The notes beneath the pieces were generated by a model. That model was not told where the DNA came from and ran no database searches. It saw only the letters and a program-made list of their open reading frames with translations. From Bacteroidales bacterium (GTDB taxonomy: Bacteria; Bacteroidota; Bacteroidia; Bacteroidales; UBA3663), in NCBI GenBank assembly GCA_017561935.1, contig JAFZBE010000034.1:1-64000 (forward strand): 64,000 bases of DNA, in the 5' to 3' direction. The translations under genes and the position numbers were made by a program. This document shows, piece by piece, positions 24,999 to 34,493 of this stretch; positions within the stretch are counted from its first letter, which is position 1, and the number at the start of each line of letters is the position of its first letter.

Positions 24999-25196
24999 TT
25001 ACTTGAGACAAAGGAGCTCACGAACATTGGTCTTATTGGCATTGTCCAAAATGGAGAAACCAGTAAGGTTACGCTTCTGCTTCTTAGTCTTCTTGGTCAA
25101 GATGTGGCTCTTGTAAGCGTGCTTTCTCTTGATCTTTCCTGATCCGGTGAGCGGGAAACGCTTCTTGGCACCGGAATTAGTCTTAACTTTTGGCAT
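24999..25196 (-). CDS. rpmI: 50S ribosomal protein L35
   Basis: This 65-residue basic protein has the L35 start [20 protein letters not shown] and the conserved [14 protein letters not shown]. It is a large-subunit protein encoded between infC and rplT, as in most bacteria. The gap from infC is 61 bp. Confidence 0.97.
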   Translation of the reverse strand: MPKVKTNSGAKKRFPLTGSGKIKRKHAYKSHILTKKTKKQKRNLTGFSILDNANKTNVRELLCLK

Positions 25197-25257
25197 TTTG
25201 TTTGATAATTAAATAAAATTGAATATAATGACGTGTCCTAACGGACGGTCTTGCAAT

Positions 25258-26028
25258 TTACTCCTCTCCCTTGAGACCTGCCTCCTTGAGAGCAGCTGCA
25301 AGTGGATTGGTTTCTGTTAAATCTCGAGGAGCCTCAGGCTTGACGCCCTTGATCTCGACGGTTTGTTGCTTCTTTTCTGCTTTGTTTGCCTGGTCTTTCT
25401 TCTGATCCTTCTTCTGGCTACCACTCTTGGGCGAGAAGATTAGAATCATACGCTTTCCCTCAAGTGTCGGAGGATAATTGTCCGGCTTGCCGAAATCCTG
25501 AAGGTCCTGCGTAAAGCGTGCAAGCAGAACTTCACCTTGTTCCTTGAACAAAATCGAACGGCCCTTGAAGAAGACGTAAGCCTTCACCTTCGAACCTTCC
25601 TGGAGGAACTCCTTGGCATGACGCAATTTGAATTCGTAGTCATGGTCATCGGTCTGCGGACCGAAACGGATTTCCTTTACAACGACCTTGGCAGCATTTG
25701 CCTTGGCCTCTTTGGCTTTCTTCTTCTGCTGGTAGCAGAACTTCTGATAATCCATCACCTTGCATACAGGTGGATCGGCTGTGGCACTGATCTCCACGAG
25801 ATCGAGTTCCATTTCTTCGGCGATACGCATGGCCTCTTGAATGGGATAGATGCCCATCGTCACGTTGTCGCCGACAAGACGAACTTCTTTCACGCCACGA
25901 ATGCGATCGTTGATGCGATGCTCGTCCTTGTTATTATTGTTGTTCTGCATGGTTGGGCGCTGACCCTTTGGGCGTGCGCCTGTTGGTTTGGGTCTGTTAG
26001 GACCGCCGTTGTGAGGTGTAAATGCCAT
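25258..26028 (-). CDS. infC: Translation initiation factor IF-3 with extended N- and C-termini
   Basis: This 256-residue protein contains the two IF-3 domains. The N-domain includes [18 protein letters not shown] and the C-domain [23 protein letters not shown]-3 binds the 30S subunit and checks start-codon pairing. Classical IF-3 is about 180 residues. Here a Pro/Gly/Asn-rich stretch of about 35 residues precedes it and a tail of about 50 residues (from [12 protein letters not shown]) follows. The start is ATG, not the autoregulatory ATT of E. coli. An internal ATG at 25950 ([11 protein letters not shown]) would give a shorter form. Confidence 0.95.
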   Translation of the reverse strand: MAFTPHNGGPNRPKPTGARPKGQRPTMQNNNNNKDEHRINDRIRGVKEVRLVGDNVTMGIYPIQEAMRIAEEMELDLVEISATADPPVCKVMDYQKFCYQQKKKAKEAKANAAKVVVKEIRFGPQTDDHDYEFKLRHAKEFLQEGSKVKAYVFFKGRSILFKEQGEVLLARFTQDLQDFGKPDNYPPTLEGKRMILIFSPKSGSQKKDQKKDQANKAEKKQQTVEIKGVKPEAPRDLTETNPLAAALKEAGLKGEE

Positions 26029-26139
26029 TAACTAAATGGATAGTTAATAATTTGAATTGTTTAAGTTGGTGATAAAAATTCCTTTTCGTACCGCTCTTTA
26101 TACACAAAAATTACAAAGAGAATTCTCGAAAATCGGCTG

Positions 26140-26147
26140 CAAAGATA
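26140..26147 (-). promoter_or_regulatory. Promoter -7 box of infC-rpmI-rplT
   Basis: TATCTTTG on the minus strand matches TAnnTTTG. Initiation near 26133 gives a leader of about 105 nt before infC, room for an L20- or IF-3-responsive structure. The expected -33 TTTG is not clear. Confidence 0.5.
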
Positions 26148-26244
26148 TGAAATATTTTTTAAATAAAAAACATTTCGCCTTTGTTTTTGCTAAAAAAACT
26201 TATATATCAAGTCCATTTGCTACCTATACGATGCAAAATTTGCT

Positions 26245-27123
26245 CTATATAAGGCCTTCTATTGGATCCTTAATTACTTGAGTAACAACATAACCGTGTG
26301 ACTCGGCGACCTTCAAAATGATGGATCGGAGTGCCCAAGCGAGGCTGCCGACTAAGCGCACATCGACCACATCTTCACCCCCATCCATATCAGCAATGCG
26401 CATGACATTGCGACGCCAGAATTCATCCGTGCCTCGATAGGCAAGATCCTCGACATATCCCAACGAAAGATGCCGACCAAGAAATGCGGCAAAAGTAGCC
26501 AGATAGCGATTGGAACAAGGCATCTGATAGACATGCTTGATAGCGCTCTCGGGGGTTATCACGCCATAATCGTCCTCAAATGCCTGACGAACACGTTCGG
26601 GCATCTGTCCCTTGAGATAATCGCCCAATAATTGCCGGCCAAACCACGCACCACTACCCTCATCTCCGAGAATATATCCCAAGGCTGGCATGGGTTGCAA
26701 GGTGTGTGTCGAAGGGTCGAAAAGAGCGGCAATAGATCCCGTACCCATAATACAAGCGATGAATCGTTCGGTCGATGACTGCTGTCCCTTTGTCTTTAAG
26801 GCAAGGGCGGCTCCCATAAGGTCTGATTCGACCACGACCTTCGTTATCGGTGTCAAAGCGGCGCGCAAGGCGTGCTCGACCACAGCAACACGTTCACCGC
26901 TGCACCCTGAACCATAGAAACGCAACTCATCAGGACGAGCATCGGCCCCTCCCATGTCGGCAAGCACCTGCCGGATGGTTGCGGTAATCTGTTCCTTCGT
27001 AACATAGAGTGGGTTCAAACCCTGTGTCTGTGCAGAACGAATCATCTTGGGCAAACCTGGAAGTTGTTCCACAAGCGCCCAATGAGTCTTGGTGCTGCCG
27101 CTATCGGCGAAAAGTATCTTCAT
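26245..27123 (-). CDS. BadF/BadG/BcrA/BcrD-type ATPase, N-acetylglucosamine kinase-like
   Basis: This 292-residue ASKHA-fold sugar kinase starts FADSGSTKTHWALVE (phosphate-1 loop). It has IMGTGSIAALF (phosphate-2) and GDEGSGAWFGRQLL, typical of eukaryote-type GlcNAc kinases and their bacterial relatives. It probably phosphorylates an amino sugar such as GlcNAc, perhaps recycled from peptidoglycan or released from host glycans. It lies 6 bp after a GHL10 glycosidase-like lipoprotein gene, which supports a role in glycan salvage. The substrate is inferred. Confidence 0.82.
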   Translation of the reverse strand: MKILFADSGSTKTHWALVEQLPGLPKMIRSAQTQGLNPLYVTKEQITATIRQVLADMGGADARPDELRFYGSGCSGERVAVVEHALRAALTPITKVVVESDLMGAALALKTKGQQSSTERFIACIMGTGSIAALFDPSTHTLQPMPALGYILGDEGSGAWFGRQLLGDYLKGQMPERVRQAFEDDYGVITPESAIKHVYQMPCSNRYLATFAAFLGRHLSLGYVEDLAYRGTDEFWRRNVMRIADMDGGEDVVDVRLVGSLAWALRSIILKVAESHGYVVTQVIKDPIEGLI

Positions 27124-27129
27124 GCCGTA

Positions 27130-28731
27130 TTACCTCAGTTTGATCTTGAACGTCTTCTTAGCAGTTTTTCCTTCGTTGTTGTAATGGTCAACGGCTGTCA
27201 CTACATAGGTATATTTGGAAGCGTTACTGATGTCGTAGTCTATAAATTCCGGCTTGGAAACCTGCAAATAGAGATGATCCATGTTGCGTGTATTAACCAT
27301 ATCGCCTTTGACAAAACGATATACATTATAATATAATACGGGATCATTCTCATCCTTCTTGTCAACCTTGGGAGCAGACCACTTAAGGAACAAGCCTACC
27401 TTGTCGCCCGAACGCACCAACGTACCATCTAAGTCTTTCACCTTTTCTGGAGCATCATCGTCAAGGTTGGAGAAAGCAGGAGGCATCACATGGTTGGGGA
27501 AGACAGACTGCTTCATGAAATCACGAACGCTGAACTGATTGTCCTCGACCTGATAAGCGTACCAGAAACAATTGCCCTTCACATTCTTGTCGCCGCGCGC
27601 CTGATTGATTTTCGCCAGGAAATTCTTGCTGCCATTAAGGAGAGATGGTGTCGAAGCATTGTTGGCGGCACCATCGAGGCTGCGTTCGATGCTCTGGCCG
27701 ATGTACAACTGGCAAGGCGCAGGGATATTCTTGGCCCACCATGTGCAAAGCGTGTTATAATCGGCAGCCTTGTGTCCGATCTCCCAATACAGCTGGGGAA
27801 TGACATAGTCGATCCATCCCGACTGTGCCCAAAGGAGTACATCGGCATAGAGGTCGTCATAACATTGAGTGCCATTGGTATTCGAACCTCCCTCCCAGCT
27901 CTTCTGATTACGATAGATGCCGAACGGACTGATGCCAAAACGTACCCAAGGTTTAATAGCACGTATATCCTCATGAACCGACTTGATGAGGATATTGACG
28001 CTGCGGCGACGGAAGTTGGCGAGGTCAGCACGGCTGGTGGGATTGAAACCCATTTGAGGAGCGTACGCCTGGAATGTAGCGATGTCGTTGAACTCTTTGC
28101 CTGCTACGGGATAGGGATAGAAATAGTCATCCATGTGGATGGCATCCACATCGTAGCGGCTGACGATATCGTTTACCACCGAGCGAATCCACGCTCGGCA
28201 CTCGGGAAGACCAGGATTGAGGTAGAGTCGATCGTCAAAGACCACGAAGTACTCGGGATGCTGGTGATAGAGGTGATTGCTTGAAAGATTGAAGTTCTTC
28301 GACATGTACATGCGATAGGGATTGATCCAAGCGTGAAACTCCATGCCACGCTCATGGCACAGCTGGATCAGGTACTCCATAGGGTCCCAAACGGGTGAAG
28401 GAGCCTTGCCCTGCACACCTGTCAAGAAGCGGCTCCAAGGCTCATACTTGCTCTGATAGAACGCATCTCCCTCGGGTCGAACCTGGAAAATGATGGCATT
28501 AAAGCCCGTCTGATAGAGAGTCTCGACAAGCTGCTGAAGATACCTGCGGCATTGCTCGGGATTCTTGTTCTGGTAGCGGTCCTGCCAAGCGGTTTGCACC
28601 CAAGCACCACGAAACTCGTGCTTCGCGTCGCGCTGTTCCACAGCCGTTTCCACCACCTTCGAGGAGGTCTTGCATGAAGTTACCGACAAACCAAGTGCCA
28701 GCACAAAGAGGACTAAGAAATACTTCTTCAT
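27130..28731 (-). CDS. GHL10-family (DUF187) glycoside-hydrolase-like lipoprotein
   Basis: This 533-residue lipoprotein (LGLSVTSC20) has the GHL10 TIM-barrel signatures FRGAWVQTAW, FNAIIFQVRPEGDAFY, FHAWINPYRMY and IHMDDYFYPYPV. Related proteins cleave peptidoglycan or other glycans, but many are untested. After the barrel a fibronectin-III-like C-terminal domain (about 430-530) ends TYVVTAVDHYNNEG. It is followed 6 bp later by the sugar kinase gene, and its start lies 50 bp after the uup stop. Confidence 0.86.
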   Translation of the reverse strand: MKKYFLVLFVLALGLSVTSCKTSSKVVETAVEQRDAKHEFRGAWVQTAWQDRYQNKNPEQCRRYLQQLVETLYQTGFNAIIFQVRPEGDAFYQSKYEPWSRFLTGVQGKAPSPVWDPMEYLIQLCHERGMEFHAWINPYRMYMSKNFNLSSNHLYHQHPEYFVVFDDRLYLNPGLPECRAWIRSVVNDIVSRYDVDAIHMDDYFYPYPVAGKEFNDIATFQAYAPQMGFNPTSRADLANFRRRSVNILIKSVHEDIRAIKPWVRFGISPFGIYRNQKSWEGGSNTNGTQCYDDLYADVLLWAQSGWIDYVIPQLYWEIGHKAADYNTLCTWWAKNIPAPCQLYIGQSIERSLDGAANNASTPSLLNGSKNFLAKINQARGDKNVKGNCFWYAYQVEDNQFSVRDFMKQSVFPNHVMPPAFSNLDDDAPEKVKDLDGTLVRSGDKVGLFLKWSAPKVDKKDENDPVLYYNVYRFVKGDMVNTRNMDHLYLQVSKPEFIDYDISNASKYTYVVTAVDHYNNEGKTAKKTFKIKLR

Positions 28732-28781
28732 TATTTTTGAGTTTTATATTTTTTGTCTTGTATTTACTATCGTTTCTATAG

Positions 28782-30629
28782 TTACTTCTTCTCCGCCAGT
28801 TCCAACCAGCGAAGTTCCTTTTCATCGATTAGGTCGATAAGCTCCTGCATACGGTTTCCCTTGGCCATCAACTCATCGCTGCCCAAGGTGCCACTGCTCA
28901 TCAGTTCTTCAATCTTACGTTTCTCGGCTTCGAGCTGGGGCAGTTCCTTTTCGAGCCTCTCGAACTCCTGTTTCTCTTGGAAACTGAGTTTCGGAGCTTT
29001 TGGCGTCTTGGGCTTAGCTGACGAGGGTGCTACACTTGCCTTCAATCCGTTGGCAACTTGTGCCTGTTCGACAGCCTCCTGTTCCTTCAGGGACCTCCAT
29101 TCGCGATAATCGGTGTAATTGCCTGGATAATCCTGTAATACACCGTCGCCCTTCATTACAAGCAGGTGATCGACGACCTTGTCCATGAAGTATCGGTCGT
29201 GGCTTACCACTATCACACAACCGCCGAAGTTCTGAAGATACTCTTCGAGTACCTGCAAGGTAGCAATATCCAGATCATTGGTGGGCTCATCGAGAATAAG
29301 AAAGTTAGGCGAACGCATTAGGATGGTGCAGAGATACAGGCGACGCTTCTCTCCACCACTGAGCTTATACACATAAGAATACTGCTTGACGGGGGTGAAA
29401 AGGAATTGCTTGAGGAATTCAGTGGCCGACATTTTCGAACCGTCGCTCATGAGAACATATTCAGCAATATCTCGCACCACGTCAATCACCTTCTTCTGTT
29501 CGTCATATTGGATACCATCCTGACTGTAATACCCGAAACGCACCGTCTCGCCAATCTCGAAACTCCCATGGTCGGGTTTCAATTCACCGAGCAGGAGCTT
29601 CAGATAGGTCGATTTGCCCGTACCATTGGCACCGATGATACCCATCTTCTCGTAGCGTGCGAAGGTGTAGTTGTAGTCCTTGAGGATGACCTTTGCAGAT
29701 TCATTGTCGTTGAACGATTTATCGACATGCTTGGCCACAAAGATTTTTGAGCCGATGTAGGTGCTTCGCATCTGCAACCGCATACGTTGCTCCTCATAAC
29801 GCGCCTTGGCTCGCTGCTCCAGTTCGTGGAACGCCTCGATGCGCGATCGGCTCTTGTGTCCGCGCGCCTGAGGCTGGCGTCGCATCCAGTCGAGTTCCTT
29901 CCGCAACAGGTTCTGCGCATGATCCACCTGGGCATTTTGCGCCGAAATCCTTTCGGCCCGTTTTTCGAGGTAATAATTATAGTTGCCCCTATAGTTGTAA
30001 AGTTGCTTATCAGCAAGTTCTACAATCCGGTTGCAAACGTGGTCGAGGAAGTAACGATCGTGTGTCACCATCAGGAGAGTCATCGAACGACTGCGATTGA
30101 GGTAATCCTCGAGCCATTCCACCATCTCAAGGTCGAGGTGATTGGTGGGCTCGTCGAGGATCAGGAACTGCGGATTGTCAATCAGCACATGAGCCAAGGC
30201 CAAACGCTTCTGCTGTCCGCCGCTCAGCTGTGAGACCTTCTGGCCAAGGTCTGTTATATCGAGACGCGTCAGGATGCGTGTCAGCTCCGAACTGTTGGTG
30301 AGCACATCCTGTCTATCCTTGCTATCATCGACCACCCATTCGTTGCCCTGGCGTACACAACGGCACACTTCCCCCACCGTGATATCGGAAGGAAATTGCG
30401 GATCCTGGCTCAGATAATCCACCCGAAGGTCATTGCGCCACACGATCGACCCCTCGTCCTTACCCTCGATGCCCATGATGATGTTGAGCAGGGTCGTCTT
30501 GCCGCTACCGTTGCGGGCAATTAGTCCGATGCGGTCACCCTCGCTGATGCCAAGCGAAAGGTTCTCGAAAAGCACCAGGTCACCGAACGATTTGGTGAGA
30601 TTGTCGATTTGAAGATAACTTTGGGCCAT
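28782..30629 (-). CDS. ABC-F family ATPase, Uup type
   Basis: This 615-residue protein has two ABC domains and no membrane segment. Walker A motifs are ARNGSGKTT (38-46) and GANGTGKST; signatures are LSGGQQKRLALA and LSGGEKRRLYL; Walker B motifs are FLILDEPTNHLD and FLILDEPTNDLD. A linker between the domains and a C-terminal coiled coil (about 545-615) match Uup rather than EttA. ABC-F proteins act on ribosomes or on nucleic-acid structures, and some protect against antibiotics. The start at 30629 gives MAQSYLQIDNLTKSFG; upstream codons overlap the promoter. Confidence 0.9.
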   Translation of the reverse strand: MAQSYLQIDNLTKSFGDLVLFENLSLGISEGDRIGLIARNGSGKTTLLNIIMGIEGKDEGSIVWRNDLRVDYLSQDPQFPSDITVGEVCRCVRQGNEWVVDDSKDRQDVLTNSSELTRILTRLDITDLGQKVSQLSGGQQKRLALAHVLIDNPQFLILDEPTNHLDLEMVEWLEDYLNRSRSMTLLMVTHDRYFLDHVCNRIVELADKQLYNYRGNYNYYLEKRAERISAQNAQVDHAQNLLRKELDWMRRQPQARGHKSRSRIEAFHELEQRAKARYEEQRMRLQMRSTYIGSKIFVAKHVDKSFNDNESAKVILKDYNYTFARYEKMGIIGANGTGKSTYLKLLLGELKPDHGSFEIGETVRFGYYSQDGIQYDEQKKVIDVVRDIAEYVLMSDGSKMSATEFLKQFLFTPVKQYSYVYKLSGGEKRRLYLCTILMRSPNFLILDEPTNDLDIATLQVLEEYLQNFGGCVIVVSHDRYFMDKVVDHLLVMKGDGVLQDYPGNYTDYREWRSLKEQEAVEQAQVANGLKASVAPSSAKPKTPKAPKLSFQEKQEFERLEKELPQLEAEKRKIEELMSSGTLGSDELMAKGNRMQELIDLIDEKELRWLELAEKK

Positions 30630-30640
30630 AATAAGTGGCG

Positions 30641-30672
30641 CAAAAATAGACAATTTCCGTGACAAATTCAAA
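30641..30672 (-). promoter_or_regulatory. Promoter of the Uup-type ABC-F gene
   Basis: On the minus strand, TTTG (30672-30669), a 20-nt spacer and TATTTTTG (30648-30641) match the consensus. Initiation near 30634 gives almost no leader, so the start codon at 30629 would be close to the transcript end. Confidence 0.55.
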
Positions 30673-30744
30673 AAAGTTACCCAAAAAGTGGCTATAAATT
30701 GTATATTTTTATTAACAATGTACGTATTTGTCAAATAAAAACAT

Positions 30745-30752
30745 TAAATTTG
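30745..30752 (+). promoter_or_regulatory. Promoter -7 box of the C10 peptidase gene
   Basis: TAAATTTG fits TAnnTTTG and lies 30 bp before the ATG at 30782. A TTTG at 30727-30730 is present but at a 14-nt spacing, shorter than the 20 nt found at other promoters here. Confidence 0.45.
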
Positions 30753-30781
30753 TCCCCGCGAAAAAGTTAAATTCCCTTCAA

Positions 30782-33265
30782 ATGAAAAAGTTTACCATAT
30801 TCACCCTATTGGCTATCTCATCCGGATCCCTCTTCGCCGAAAACCGTTCATTTGATGAGGCTCAAGCCCTTGCACAGCAGTTCCTCAGCCAACAATCCAG
30901 CCAACCCGTTGAGTTAAGCACGATGCGTCGGGCAGCACGTAACGGCTCGTCGGCCGAAGCCACCATGCAGCCTTACTACGCCTTCAACGACACTCAAAAC
31001 GATGTCTTCGTCATAGTATCAGCCACCACCCTCACACGTCCCGTCCTTGCCTATGGTACAGGGCAGATGCCCGACGAAGTGAGCGATGACATGCCCGACG
31101 GCCTCCAATGGTGGCTCAATGCAATCGGCGAGCGCACCGCCTACCTCGAACAACATCCCGAAGTTGCCGAGACAGAAGCTCAGGTCAAGGCCACGACACA
31201 AGCTGTCGCCCCCATCCTCGGCGGCATCGCATGGGACCAAACGGGAGCCTATTCGCGCCTGACACCAACCATCGGTGGACAACATTGCCCCACAGGATGC
31301 GCAGCCACCGCTATGGGACAGATCATCCGATACTACAAACAACCGACACAAGGAAGGGGTTCCAACAGCTACACCTGGCAGTACAATGAGAACGGCACCA
31401 CGCGCTCGAAGACTCTTTCGGTCAACTTTGCAGAACAGACCTACGACTATTCACTCATGCCGCTCACCTTCAACCGCAACTACCAGGGCACGGCAGCTGA
31501 GCAGAACGAGGTTTCCAAGCTCCTCTACCACTGCGGTGTGGCCGTCAATATGTCCTATGCTATCGAGGGCAGCGGCACCTCTAGTCCGTACCTCGACCGT
31601 GCATTCATCGAGAATTTCAGTTACAACAGTTTCACCACCACTATCCTTCGTGAGAACTACACCTACGACGAGTGGGTCAACATCATGCAGAACGAATTGC
31701 GAGCAGGCCGTCCCGTGCTTTACACGGGCAACTCGTACATTGAAGAAGACTCCGGTCACGCCTTTCTCCTCGAAGGCTTCGATAACGATGGTCTCTACTA
31801 TGTCAATTGGGGCTGGAACGGCAATTTCAATGCCTATTACGACATCGCCGTGCTCAACCCCGATGGTGTAGGAGTGGGCGCCATGAGGATGGACGACGGC
31901 TTTTGTGAATCGCAATCCGCTGTCGTAAACATTACGCCCAAAGAAGGTGAAGGCACCTACCGCACATCCCTCATCGGCAGTGGCGACTGCAAATTCTCAT
32001 CCAACAAGTCATCGACCACCAAGGGGGCGTCTATATCGCTGACGATACGCTCCATCTTCAACTACTCCGGCATCAAAGCCAATGGCAACCTAGGCCTTGT
32101 CATCATGCAGCAAGGCAACGTCATCAATCGCAAGAAGCTCACTTCTGTTGAAATCGACGGCGTCAATGAAGAGGGATATACCAGCGACATTAGCTTGACA
32201 GCACCCTATACCATTCCCAACGACCTTTCCAACGGAACTTACCAGGCTTATCTCTACTACCAGCCCGATGGTGCCGACGTTTGGGACTTCGTCCGTTTCC
32301 CTCGCACCACCAACGAAACATATCTGGAGTTTGAAGTCAGTGGCAACAGTGTAGCCATCTCACGGCCCAAAGTCAATCGCATGATTTCTGCTACTGATTG
32401 GAGCTTCGACGACCCGTCGGCAACCGTATCCACACGCACCGAAATCATCACGGCCAAGGTCACCAACAAGGGCGACGAAACCATCTCCGGCCACTTCCAT
32501 CTTCAGCTCACGTCGCCCGACAAGACTATAACCGACAAGGTGGACGACGCTACCGACTGCGTTACCCTGGCACCAGGACAATCAACACAGGTCTCTTTCG
32601 TCTATCGTTTCACACAAGAAGGACAATGGACATCCACTCTCTACTTCCGTCCTTGGAACGTCAGCGCAACAGCTTCATCTGTTGAAGGTTCAAAACGCAC
32701 TTTCGATGTTGAAGCAGACCATTTGGCAGGTGCAACATTCATTGTAAACGATGCTCTCACCATCACTTCTGGCAGCGACGATGGAAAGATTTATCGCAAT
32801 AGTCCCATTACCGCCACGCTTAAGGTTACCAACATGGGCTCCGATTATGATGGCACATTCGCCATTTGGCTTTACACCAAGAACTCCAATCCCACTACGC
32901 TCACTCCTGTTGCAAAGTACGAATGTCCTACTTCGGTGAAGGGCGATAAACAGAAGCACACCGTCACCCTCGACTTCCAGCTCGACCTCGATCTGAACAA
33001 GAACGTCTCCTACTACGCACGACCCTATTACTTCAACGGCTCCGATTGGCAGATCCTTGATCCCGACATCTACACCAAGATGAATATCTACGGACAAGAC
33101 GACCCGTCATCAGGCATAGAAGAAGTCGTTGTCGATGAGCCAGAAGACAACCTACAAGGCGCACAAATATTCAACGTCCTCGGAAAGCCCATCACTGTTC
33201 CCGCCTCTGGACAATTGCCCAAGGGCATCTACATTGTCAATGGCCGAAAGATGGTTATAAAATAA
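30782..33265 (+). CDS. Secreted C10-family (streptopain-like) cysteine peptidase with T9SS-like C-terminus
   Basis: This 827-residue protein has a signal peptide (MKKFTIFTLLAISSGSLFAE). An inhibitor-like prodomain (about 20-140) and the C10 catalytic domain follow. The nucleophile is C173 in CPTGCAATAMGQ, and the His is H326 in GHAFLLEGFDNDGLYYVNWGWNG. Beta-sandwich repeats follow (about 400-760). The last 40 residues (IFNVLGKPI through LPKGIYIVNGRKMVIK) look like a type IX secretion sorting domain. It is probably exported to the surface as a zymogen; host-protein or nutrient digestion is inferred. It appears monocistronic. Confidence 0.88.
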   Translation: MKKFTIFTLLAISSGSLFAENRSFDEAQALAQQFLSQQSSQPVELSTMRRAARNGSSAEATMQPYYAFNDTQNDVFVIVSATTLTRPVLAYGTGQMPDEVSDDMPDGLQWWLNAIGERTAYLEQHPEVAETEAQVKATTQAVAPILGGIAWDQTGAYSRLTPTIGGQHCPTGCAATAMGQIIRYYKQPTQGRGSNSYTWQYNENGTTRSKTLSVNFAEQTYDYSLMPLTFNRNYQGTAAEQNEVSKLLYHCGVAVNMSYAIEGSGTSSPYLDRAFIENFSYNSFTTTILRENYTYDEWVNIMQNELRAGRPVLYTGNSYIEEDSGHAFLLEGFDNDGLYYVNWGWNGNFNAYYDIAVLNPDGVGVGAMRMDDGFCESQSAVVNITPKEGEGTYRTSLIGSGDCKFSSNKSSTTKGASISLTIRSIFNYSGIKANGNLGLVIMQQGNVINRKKLTSVEIDGVNEEGYTSDISLTAPYTIPNDLSNGTYQAYLYYQPDGADVWDFVRFPRTTNETYLEFEVSGNSVAISRPKVNRMISATDWSFDDPSATVSTRTEIITAKVTNKGDETISGHFHLQLTSPDKTITDKVDDATDCVTLAPGQSTQVSFVYRFTQEGQWTSTLYFRPWNVSATASSVEGSKRTFDVEADHLAGATFIVNDALTITSGSDDGKIYRNSPITATLKVTNMGSDYDGTFAIWLYTKNSNPTTLTPVAKYECPTSVKGDKQKHTVTLDFQLDLDLNKNVSYYARPYYFNGSDWQILDPDIYTKMNIYGQDDPSSGIEEVVVDEPEDNLQGAQIFNVLGKPITVPASGQLPKGIYIVNGRKMVIK

Positions 33266-33271
33266 TTATTG

Positions 33272-33301
33272 AGGAGTTTACTTTAACTCCTGATAACTCC
33301 A
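33272..33301. repeat. Short hairpin with 10-bp-spaced TAACTCC repeats
   Basis: AGGAGTT (33272-33278) pairs with AACTCCT (33285-33291), and TAACTCC recurs 10 bp later. There is no T-run, so it is a poor terminator. The 10-bp phase recalls the repeats near luxS and in tilS. Confidence 0.45.
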
Positions 33302-33311
33302 CATAATAATC

Positions 33312-34490
33312 TTGTCAGGAATCTACATTCATATCCCCTTCTGTGCCACACGGTGCATCTATTGTGATTTCTACTCCACCACATTACGTAACAAGGGTCC
33401 CCAATTCGTGGAGGCCCTTGTGCGTGAAATGGAAGAGCGGAAGGACTTTCTACATGAACCTATCCGCACTATTTATCTTGGAGGCGGTACGCCCTCTCAG
33501 TTAGGGCCAGAATGCATCCGTGCTATTCTTGATGCTCTTGAAAAGCATTTCGACCTGAGCGAATGCGAGGAGATTACGATGGAGGCCAACCCCGAAGACT
33601 TCGTGAATAGATCTTGGCCAATCTCCGAAGGCCGATTTCTTCCCGGCAATCCCCTACCTCACACTGTCAACCGCATCTCGATGGGTGTTCAGTCGATGGT
33701 TGATAGTGAATTGAATTTATTACGGCGGCGTCATGATTCAACTCATGTTCGAATTGCCGTGAGATGCCTACGTGAAGCAAATATCAACAATATCAGCCTC
33801 GATCTGATGTACGGATTACCCACACAAACAGTCAAGTCGTGGGAATACAGCATCGACGAACTGCTGAAACTCCAACCCCAGCATATCTCTGCCTACAATC
33901 TAAGCATCGAGGAAGGCACGCCGCTTCACACCCTCGTCCAAAAAGGCGAACTCAATCCCTGCGACGACGAGACATGCCTCATCATGGCCGCCCTACTTCG
34001 CAAGAAACTCAAAGCCGCAGGCTACGAGCAATACGAAATCTCCAACTACGCTCTTCCTGGCTACCATTCGCGCCACAATTCTTCCTATTGGAACCAGACT
34101 CCTTATCTTGGGTTGGGACCAGGGGCACATAGCTACGATGGTTACAAGCTTCGTTGCTGGAATGAGGCTGACGTTCAGTCTTATTTAAAAGGAATACGCA
34201 AAGTGGAATCTGAAAATCTTTCTGATCTCGACCTCTACAACGAACGTGTGATGCTTGGATTACGTACAGTCCGTGGCATTGACATGCGATTATTTGACGA
34301 TGTAAGAGTTGATACGGTTTCACAAAAAGCTCTCAAAACCAGCCTTTGTACTCTAGTAGAACGAGGTCACCTGCAAATCAAAGAAAACAGGCTAAGCCTG
34401 ACCGAAGCCGGCTTAGCCTTAGGCGATGAGATCATCCGAGAACTGATGATTCTTGATGATAATGTATCTTCAGAACAACTGGAAAAATGA
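33312..34490 (+). CDS. hemW: Radical SAM heme chaperone HemW
   Basis: This 392-residue radical-SAM protein has its cluster cysteines at C11, C15 and C18 (CATRCIYCDF). The CDF after the third Cys marks HemW (heme insertion) rather than HemN, which has an extra Cys. LGGGTPSQL, RISMGVQSM and the C-terminal winged-helix region are typical. The only plausible start is TTG at 33312, because an in-frame TAA lies at 33294 and no ATG or GTG occurs between; it gives the expected N-terminus SGIYIHIPFC. Its 3' end faces the dCMP deaminase gene, 3 bp away. Confidence 0.92.
   Translation: MSGIYIHIPFCATRCIYCDFYSTTLRNKGPQFVEALVREMEERKDFLHEPIRTIYLGGGTPSQLGPECIRAILDALEKHFDLSECEEITMEANPEDFVNRSWPISEGRFLPGNPLPHTVNRISMGVQSMVDSELNLLRRRHDSTHVRIAVRCLREANINNISLDLMYGLPTQTVKSWEYSIDELLKLQPQHISAYNLSIEEGTPLHTLVQKGELNPCDDETCLIMAALLRKKLKAAGYEQYEISNYALPGYHSRHNSSYWNQTPYLGLGPGAHSYDGYKLRCWNEADVQSYLKGIRKVESENLSDLDLYNERVMLGLRTVRGIDMRLFDDVRVDTVSQKALKTSLCTLVERGHLQIKENRLSLTEAGLALGDEIIRELMILDDNVSSEQLEK
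34380..34420 (-). terminator. Terminator of the serC-to-dCMP-deaminase run, inside hemW
   Basis: A perfect 10-bp stem (AGGCTAAGCC 34390-34399 with GGCTTAGCCT 34411-34420) is followed on the minus strand by TGTTTTCTTTG. It lies about 75 bp past the dCMP deaminase stop but within the hemW coding sequence, where it codes for normal residues on the plus strand. Confidence 0.55.
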
Positions 34491-34493
34491 TGA

